From the NCBI GenBank assembly GCA_011524785.1, contig WTJQ01000483.1, positions 8,260 to 18,676 on the forward strand: a DNA stretch of 10,417 bases. The letters are read 5' to 3'. The stretch is from Planctomycetota bacterium (GTDB lineage Bacteria; Planctomycetota; UBA1135; GCA-002686595). The notes beneath the pieces were generated by a model. That model did not search any database, was not told where the DNA came from, and saw only the letters and a list, made by a program, of their open reading frames with translations. A program made the translations under genes and the position numbers. Below, piece by piece: positions 6,350 to 10,417 of the stretch (position 1 is its first letter; each line of letters opens with the position of its first letter).

Positions 6350-8677
6350 TCAGCGTCCGAGCTCGGCGCGGAGCTGCTGCTCGACCTGCTCGAGGTCCGG
6401 CCGATCCGGCCGGAGGGAGCGCAGGGCGGTGACGCGGGCGAGCCCCTCGTCGAGGCGGCCGAGCGGCCGGAGGCTCTCGACCAGCGCGAGGGTGAGGTCC
6501 ACGTCCGCCGGGTGGTTGGCCAGTCCGTTCTCGAGGATCGACACGGCCCGGCCAGGGTCCTCGAGCTGCGCCACGCACAGGCCGTGCATGAGCGGGTTGC
6601 GCGGATCCTCGGGCGCCCAGCTGGCGGCCTCGGCGAAGTGGATCTCCGCGCGCTCGTAGTCCTTGGCACGCACCCAGGCGAGACCGAGCGCGTGGTGGAG
6701 GGTCGCGTCGTTCGGACGGCTCGCCAGTGCCTCCTCCAGGGTCGTGCGCGCCTCGGCCTCCCGGCCCATGGTGCGCAGCACGTCCGCCAGGTTGACCGCG
6801 GCCGGGACCGAGCGTGGCTCCAGGGCCTGGGCCGTGCGGATGGCCTGCTCGGCGCCCGCCAGGTCGCCGCGGTCCACCGCGAGCACGCCCAGGTTCAGCC
6901 ACGAGCCGGAGCGCTCGCCGTTGACCAGCTCGGCCTCGCGCGCCTCGGCCAGGGCGTCGGCGAGCGCGGGGCGGCTCTCCGCGGGGATGGTGGCGGGCGG
7001 CGCGGCGGCCAGGGCGCGTGCCGCCGCCACGCGCACAGCGCGCAGGTCGTCCCGCAGGAGGTGGGCGATCAGCTGTCCGCGCTGGTTGGCGGGCAGGCCC
7101 TCGACGGCGCGCGCCGCGGCGGCGCGCACCAGGGGCTCCTCGTCGTACGCCGCGGCCAGGACGGCCTGCAGGTGGGCGGGCTCCAGGCGCTCACCCAGCT
7201 CGAAGAGCGCCGTGGCGCGCACGAGGGCGGGCTGGTCCACGTCGGTGACGATGCCCGCGAGGACGGGCAGGGCCGTCGGGTCCCCGCGGCGCACGGCCGC
7301 GAACGCGGGTCCGAAGTGGGGCCGGAGCTTGCGGTCCCCGAGCCACTCCGCCACCTGCTCGGCCGCCCAGGCGCTGCCCTCCTCGTGGCACCCCGAGCAC
7401 GCGTCCGGGGAGCCGGTGAACGCTGCCAGGTCGGGGCGCGGCACGCGGAAGGAGTGGTCGCGGCGGCCGTCCACGACCATGTAGTGCCGCTCGGCCATGT
7501 GGCAGTCGACGCAGCGCGCTCCCTCGCCCCCGCGAGGGTGATGGTGGTGGGCCTCCACGTCGAACCGGCTCGCGTCGTGGCACTGGGTGCAGACCGCGTT
7601 GCCCTGCGCCTTCAGGTCCATCGAGTGGGGGTCGTGGCAGTCGCGGCACGAGACGCCGGCGGCGTGCATGCGGCTCTGCGCGAAGGAGCCCCACACGTAG
7701 ACCTCGTCGAGGATCTGGCCGTCCGCGTGGTACAGCCCCTCGCGCAGGAGGCTCGGCTCGTAGCCGTCCAGGAAGGGCTCGCCGGCCGACGTCCCGTCGG
7801 TGAGCGGACGCCGCCGGCTGTGGCACTTGGCGCAGGTCTCGACCTCGGGAGCGTTGTCACGAGCAGGGATCCGGATCGGCAGCCCGGTCTCGCCGTTGGT
7901 GACCCACTTCCCGCCGTCGCGGTCCTTCAGGCCCTCGACCAGGAACCGCGCCGGGGGGGCCGGCCGCTCGTCGCCGGAAGCAAGCGCCTCGGCCCACTCC
8001 ACGTGGGCGCTGCCCGGTCCGTGGCAGGCCTCGCAGCCGACGTCGGCGTCCTCGTGGATCGTGGTGAATGCCCGCGTGGTCGGATCCCAGCCGCGGACCA
8101 GGTCCGTCGAGTGGCACTCGGCGCACATGGAGTTCCACGTCTGGTTGATGCCGTGCCAGTGCAGCTCGTCCCCGACCGGGATGTGCTCGTCCGGGTAGAG
8201 GTGGTACCAGCGCTGGCCGCCCTCCTCCGCCGGACGGCTGTCCCAGGCCGTGGGCAGGGCCTGCAGGCGCCCGCCGTCGAACGCGACCAGGTACTGCTGC
8301 AGCGGCTCCACGCCGAACACGACCGCGACCTCGTGGGTGACCGTCTCGCCGGTCTCGTCGGTCTCGACGAGGAAGCGCTCGCCGTCGCGCCGGAAGGTCC
8401 AGCGCACGCCGTCGTGCTCCAGGTCCTCCCCCTCGAACGCGGCCAGCACGGTCGCGTCGCTCGGCTCCTGGAGCGCGAGGTCGTGATGGGAACCGGCCCA
8501 GGAGGCGGCCTCCTCCGCATGGCAGCTGACGCAGCGGGCCGTGCCCACGTGGAGCAGTCCCTCGCGGCTGGCGGCCGCCGTCGCGGTCGTCGCTCCGCCC
8601 CCCGCGGGCTCGACGCGCTCGCTGCAGGCCCACAGGGCCAGGGCGGCCAGCGGGAGGAGGGCGCGGCGACGGAGCAT
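6350..8677 (-). CDS. Octaheme c-type cytochrome lipoprotein with C-terminal HEAT and TPR repeats
   Basis: A 775-residue exported protein. The signal sequence (residues 1-17, with R3-R5) ends in L-W-A-C18, a lipobox, so it is probably lipid-anchored. Eight CxxCH heme-binding motifs start at 49, 185, 215, 282, 344, 363, 389 and 427. Between the first and second is the E-P-L-Q-Q-Y-L-V...G-R-L-Q-A-L-P...A-W-D-S-R-P block that I recognise from a widespread but uncharacterised multiheme cytochrome family. Near H377-H380 is a run of four His that could serve as distal ligands. From about 440 to 580 are Ala/Arg-rich HEAT-like repeats, and from about 590 to 775 several TPR repeats (for example W-L-N-L-G-V-L-A-V-D-R-G-D-L-A-G-A at 593-609). 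The heme core recalls cytochrome c554 and octaheme reductases, but no assigned active site is evident; an electron-transfer or reductase role is inferred. It has a TATCAT box 6 nt before its ATG. Confidence 0.92.
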   Translation of the reverse strand: MLRRRALLPLAALALWACSERVEPAGGGATTATAAASREGLLHVGTARCVSCHAEEAASWAGSHHDLALQEPSDATVLAAFEGEDLEHDGVRWTFRRDGERFLVETDETGETVTHEVAVVFGVEPLQQYLVAFDGGRLQALPTAWDSRPAEEGGQRWYHLYPDEHIPVGDELHWHGINQTWNSMCAECHSTDLVRGWDPTTRAFTTIHEDADVGCEACHGPGSAHVEWAEALASGDERPAPPARFLVEGLKDRDGGKWVTNGETGLPIRIPARDNAPEVETCAKCHSRRRPLTDGTSAGEPFLDGYEPSLLREGLYHADGQILDEVYVWGSFAQSRMHAAGVSCRDCHDPHSMDLKAQGNAVCTQCHDASRFDVEAHHHHPRGGEGARCVDCHMAERHYMVVDGRRDHSFRVPRPDLAAFTGSPDACSGCHEEGSAWAAEQVAEWLGDRKLRPHFGPAFAAVRRGDPTALPVLAGIVTDVDQPALVRATALFELGERLEPAHLQAVLAAAYDEEPLVRAAAARAVEGLPANQRGQLIAHLLRDDLRAVRVAAARALAAAPPATIPAESRPALADALAEAREAELVNGERSGSWLNLGVLAVDRGDLAGAEQAIRTAQALEPRSVPAAVNLADVLRTMGREAEARTTLEEALASRPNDATLHHALGLAWVRAKDYERAEIHFAEAASWAPEDPRNPLMHGLCVAQLEDPGRAVSILENGLANHPADVDLTLALVESLRPLGRLDEGLARVTALRSLRPDRPDLEQVEQQLRAELGR

Positions 8678-8683
8678 GCCGCG

Positions 8684-8689
8684 ATGATA
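8684..8689 (-). promoter_or_regulatory. Putative -10 box (TATCAT) of the octaheme cytochrome gene
   Basis: TATCAT on the minus strand ends 6 nt before the ATG at 8677, and the spacer CGCGGC has no ribosome-binding site. This is the closest match to a sigma70-type -10 among the boxes here. It is consistent with a leaderless transcript. No convincing -35 is visible in the shared 94-bp divergent region. Confidence 0.5.
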
Positions 8690-8759
8690 GGCGGCCGACG
8701 GAGGCCGCGCCTGCGACGAACCGCCCGGTCCGGGGCTTCGATGCGCGCGGCGCGGTCCC

Positions 8760-8765
8760 TATCCT
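8760..8765 (+). promoter_or_regulatory. Putative -10 box (TATCCT) of the DUF2237 gene
   Basis: TATCCT ends 6 nt before the ATG at 8772, and the spacer GCGAGC offers no Shine-Dalgarno site. A poor -35 candidate, TTCGAT at 8737-8742, stands 17 bp upstream. This mirrors the divergent cytochrome box at the other end of the 94-bp gap, with the same 6-nt spacing to the start codon. Confidence 0.5.
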
Positions 8766-8771
8766 GCGAGC

Positions 8772-9158
8772 ATGATCCAGAAGGCCACCGCTCCGCAGCA
8801 GCGCAACGTCCTCGGCGGCCCCCTCGAGCTCTGCTCCGCGGATCCGCTCACGGGCTTCTTCCGCGACGGCTGCTGCCGGACGGACGAGGACGACACCGGC
8901 TCGCACACGGTGTGCGCGCGCGTCACCGAGGAGTTCCTCGCCTTCAGCCGTGCGGTGGGCAACGACCTGTCGACCGCGCGCCCCGAGTACGGCTTCCCCG
9001 GGCTGAAGCCAGGGGATCGCTGGTGCCTCTGCGCCGCGCGCTGGCGGGAGGCGTTCCAGAACGGGTGCGCACCCGAGGTGTTCCTGGGGGCGACCCACGA
9101 GCGCGCGCTCGACATCTGTGCTCTCGAGGAGCTCCAGGCCCACGCGGCGGACGCCTGA
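8772..9158 (+). CDS. DUF2237 family protein, cysteine-rich, function unknown
   Basis: A 128-residue protein matching the small DUF2237 family (PF09996) over nearly its whole length. Family blocks, in order: N-V-L-G-G-P-L-E-L-C21-S-A-D-P-L-T-G-F-F-R-D-G-C34-C35 (12-35), G-S-H-T-V-C48-A-R-V-T (43-52), F-S-R-A-V-G-N-D-L-S-T (58-68), G-F-P-G-L-K-P-G-D-R-W-C85-L-C87 (74-87) and A-T-H-E-R-A-L (107-113). It has eight Cys in total, of which C21, C34, C35, C48, C85 and C87 fall in these conserved blocks, suggesting metal binding or a redox role. That is inference, as I know of no assigned function. It has no signal peptide and is probably cytoplasmic. The gene is divergent from the cytochrome and probably transcribed alone. 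The start is fixed by the conserved N-terminus and the upstream TATCCT box. Confidence 0.9.
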   Translation: MIQKATAPQQRNVLGGPLELCSADPLTGFFRDGCCRTDEDDTGSHTVCARVTEEFLAFSRAVGNDLSTARPEYGFPGLKPGDRWCLCAARWREAFQNGCAPEVFLGATHERALDICALEELQAHAADA

Positions 9159-9268
9159 GCCCGACGCTGTGATGGCCACCGCACGCCGCTAGGGAGCGTG
9201 TCTGGCGGATCGGGAACCAGCGGCTCGCAGGGCGGGCATGCGCCGGCGTTTCAAGGACTTGGCGCGGG

Positions 9269-9290
9269 AGGCGGTCCGCCTGGGGATCCC
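9269..9290. promoter_or_regulatory. Palindromes next to the dehydrogenase promoter (candidate operator)
   Basis: AGGCGG-T-CCGCCT (9269-9281) is a perfect 13-bp dyad, directly followed by the palindrome GGGATCCC (9283-9290), which abuts the TAGCTT box at 9292. Together they occupy the -10/-35 spacer and -35 region, where a repressor of a sugar-catabolic operon would bind. No regulator gene is in the window. In DNA this GC-rich such dyads are not rare, so this is a candidate only. Confidence 0.35.
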
Positions 9291-9291
9291 G

Positions 9292-9297
9292 TAGCTT
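9292..9297 (+). promoter_or_regulatory. Putative -10 box (TAGCTT) of the dehydrogenase/isomerase operon
   Basis: TAGCTT sits in a CCCGTAGCTTGGCCTCCG string that closely matches the one before the aldo/keto reductase gene, at nearly the same distance (45 nt) from the start codon. It would produce a leader of about 38 nt carrying a strong hairpin. The shared longer string is the main support. Confidence 0.42.
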
Positions 9298-9304
9298 GGC
9301 CTCC

Positions 9305-9330
9305 GGGCCGCGCGCCGTGAGCGCGCGCCC
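9305..9330 (+). promoter_or_regulatory. GC-rich leader hairpin before the dehydrogenase gene
   Basis: GGGC-C-GCGCGC (9305-9315) can pair with GCGCGC-GCCC (9321-9330) around a 5-nt CGTGA loop, giving a 10-bp stem of only G-C pairs with one bulged C. It ends 12 nt before the ATG at 9343. So stable a structure next to the start codon could limit ribosome access, or it could be an attenuator. No T-run follows. Confidence 0.45.
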
Positions 9331-9342
9331 CGCTCCCGAGCC

Positions 9343-10092
9343 ATGACCCAGCACTTCAGCCTCGAAGGACAGCACGCCGTCGTCACCGGAGGGGCCCGCG
9401 GCATCGGCCTCGCCACCTGCCGCCGCTTCCTCGCCGCCGGCGCCACCGTCACCATCGCCGACGTCAACGCGGAGGCCGCCGAGGCCGCCGTCGCCGAGCT
9501 CGGTCCCGGCGCGCGCGCAGCCGTCGTCGACGTCACGGACGCGGACGGCGTGGATGCCATGGTCGCCGGTGTCATGGAGGCCGTGGGGCGCCTCGACGCC
9601 ATGGTCTGCTGCGCGGCCATCGTCGGCCGCAACGCCTTCGCCTGGGAGACCAGCCCGGAGGAGTGGCGCCACGCCCTCGACATCAACCTCACGGGGGTCT
9701 GGCTCTGCAACCGCGCCGCCCTGGGCCCGATGCGCGCCGCCGACTACGGGCGCATCGTGAACATCGCCTCGATCTCCGGGAAGGAGGGCAACCCGAAGAT
9801 GGGGCCCTACTCGGCGTCGAAGGCCGGCGTCATCGGCATGACCAAGTCCCTCGCCAAGGAGGTCGCCGACACCGGGATCCGCATCCACTCGGTCGCCCCG
9901 GCCGTGATCCAGACCCCGCAGCTCGAGCAGGTCACCCAGGAGACGCTCGACTACATGGTCTCGAAGATCCCCGTGGGCCGGACCGGCACCGTCGATGAGG
10001 TCGCGGCGCTCGTCCACTACCTGTGCAGCCCCGAGTGCTCGTTCAGCACCGGGTCGTGCCACGACATCTCCGGCGGGCGCGCGACCTACTGA
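9343..10092 (+). CDS. Short-chain dehydrogenase/reductase (classical SDR, probably NAD-dependent)
   Basis: A 249-residue Rossmann-fold oxidoreductase of typical classical SDR length. The cofactor motif is T15-G-G-A-R-G-I-G22. D40 at the end of the second strand (T-I-A-D) points to NAD(H) rather than NADP(H). The catalytic residues are N114 (D-I-N-L-T-G), S143 (N-I-A-S-I-S), Y156 and K160 (P-Y-S-A-S-K). The usual N-N-A-G motif after strand four is replaced by C89-C90-A-A92, which is unusual. The C-terminus ends in G-S-C-H-D-I-S-G-G-R-A-T-Y, in the position of the usual D-G-G. By context it is probably a sugar, polyol or hydroxy-acid dehydrogenase, since a sugar isomerase gene follows 47 bp downstream on the same strand. 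The exact substrate is unknown. The ATG at 9343 starts just before the first β-strand. No Shine-Dalgarno site is visible. Confidence 0.92.
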   Translation: MTQHFSLEGQHAVVTGGARGIGLATCRRFLAAGATVTIADVNAEAAEAAVAELGPGARAAVVDVTDADGVDAMVAGVMEAVGRLDAMVCCAAIVGRNAFAWETSPEEWRHALDINLTGVWLCNRAALGPMRAADYGRIVNIASISGKEGNPKMGPYSASKAGVIGMTKSLAKEVADTGIRIHSVAPAVIQTPQLEQVTQETLDYMVSKIPVGRTGTVDEVAALVHYLCSPECSFSTGSCHDISGGRATY

Positions 10093-10106
10093 GGGCGCGT
10101 CCGGCA

Positions 10107-10129
10107 CTTCCTTCCCCCCCTTCCCCCCT
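10107..10129 (+). repeat. Uninterrupted 23-nt pyrimidine tract with C7 and C6 runs
   Basis: All bases from 10107 to 10129 are C or T, including runs of seven C (10114-10120) and six C (10123-10128). CCTTCCCCCCCTTCC (10110-10124) is a perfect 15-nt mirror repeat. It fills half of the 47-bp gap between the dehydrogenase stop codon and the next start codon, where a ribosome-binding site would be expected. No purine-rich Shine-Dalgarno site is present. Confidence 0.7.
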
Positions 10130-10139
10130 GTCCATCGCC

Positions 10140-10417
10140 ATGAAACGACGCCTCTCCATCGGCTCCTGGGCCTACACCATCGGCCCCTACGAGAAGAACC
10201 CCGTCGACTTCGAGACGGTCTGCAACAAGCTCCGCGACCTCGGGTTCGACGGCGTCGAGCTCGGCGCCTTCCCCCCGCACCCGAGTCCCGACGACCACCC
10301 GAGCGCCGAGGATCGGCAGCGCCTGAAGGCCTTCATGGCCGAGAAGGGCCTGGGCTTCTCCGGGCTGGCAGCCAACCTCTGGAGCCAGCAGCTGGTCAAC
10401 GCCGAGAGCCCGGACGC
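10140..10417 (+). CDS. Sugar phosphate isomerase/epimerase (xylose isomerase-like TIM barrel), partial
   Basis: The first 92 codons of a gene that continues past the window edge. The product begins M-K-R-R-L-S-I-G-S-W-A-Y-T-I-G, followed by L-R-D-L-G-F-D-G-V-E-L-G-A-F at about 31-44 and a later G-L-G-F-S-G-L-A-A-N-L-W at about 70-81. These are the first β-strands and helices of the AP-endonuclease-2/xylose isomerase-like barrel (PF01261), in which the Glu of G-V-E-L is often a metal ligand region. Members isomerise, epimerise or dehydrate sugars and inositols in the cytoplasm. No signal peptide or Tat motif is present, unlike some planctomycete relatives. It lies 47 bp after the dehydrogenase gene on the same strand, so co-transcription and a shared carbohydrate pathway are likely. 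The exact reaction cannot be stated, and the metal site beyond the first strands is not visible. Confidence 0.85.
   Translation, partial: MKRRLSIGSWAYTIGPYEKNPVDFETVCNKLRDLGFDGVELGAFPPHPSPDDHPSAEDRQRLKAFMAEKGLGFSGLAANLWSQQLVNAESPD

Noticed and set aside
6512..9172. Plus-strand open frame of 886 codons opposite the octaheme cytochrome gene and overlapping the DUF2237 gene
   Set aside because: It is the antisense shadow of a GC-rich gene. Its composition is Arg/Gly/Val/Ala-biased with no recognisable domain, while the opposite strand encodes eight CxxCH motifs and repeats.
8944..10107. Minus-strand open frame of 387 codons opposite the dehydrogenase
   Set aside because: It spans an intergenic region and two real genes and yields Gly/Asp/Arg-rich sequence without motifs.
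1..10417. Search for tRNA/rRNA genes, CRISPR arrays, insertion sequences and attachment sites
   Set aside because: None seen. There are no regularly spaced repeats, transposase motifs, terminal inverted repeats or tRNA-like cloverleaf segments, and intergenic gaps are all under 200 bp.

Overview
This is a very GC-rich, gene-dense stretch (GC visibly near 70%, with G or C at almost every third codon position) from a Gram-negative bacterium. It carries a secreted sulfatase, a lipoprotein octaheme cytochrome with HEAT/TPR repeats, a stand-alone HNH nuclease, a DUF2237 protein and a xylose-isomerase-like sugar isomerase. That mix suggests a high-GC member of the Planctomycetota or a related soil/aquatic lineage, but no marker gene is present and the phylum is an inference.

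Layout. From 32 to 1743 (+), a small two-helix membrane protein overlaps, by an ATGA junction, a sodium:solute symporter (SSS family). Reading on the minus strand from 5251 down to 1765 come an HNH endonuclease, an AI-2E family membrane protein with a long acidic low-complexity insert, and a signal-peptide-bearing type I sulfatase with an intact CSPTR formylglycine motif. From 5449 (+) runs a YdhF-like aldo/keto reductase. It converges with a 775-residue octaheme c-type cytochrome lipoprotein (8677 to 6350, minus). Divergent from the cytochrome, 94 bp away, is a cysteine-rich DUF2237 protein (8772 to 9158, +). Last come an NAD-type short-chain dehydrogenase (9343 to 10092, +) and, 47 bp behind it, the N-terminus of a sugar phosphate isomerase/epimerase that runs off the window.

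How the genes may work together. The clearest units are the transporter pair and the dehydrogenase/isomerase pair, which looks like the start of a sugar or polyol oxidation operon. The sulfatase fits scavenging of sulfated organics or polysaccharides. The rest looks like independently transcribed single genes. There are no RNA genes, insertion sequences, CRISPR arrays or prophage genes, and no obvious defence system; the HNH gene has no restriction partner. No stretch over 300 bp lacks a gene. The largest gaps are 5252-5448 (197 bp, divergent promoter region with three short palindromes) and 9159-9342 (184 bp, promoter region with dyads and a leader hairpin).

The most coherent unexplained signal is in the start sites. 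Four genes have a TANNNT box ending only 6 to 8 nt before the ATG and no convincing Shine-Dalgarno sequence, as expected for leaderless transcripts; a fifth has 11 nt. The internal cistron (symporter) does have a Shine-Dalgarno-like GAGGAGG. Two other genes share a second pattern: a CCCGTA..CTTGGCC..CCG box about 48 nt before the ATG, followed by a leader hairpin.
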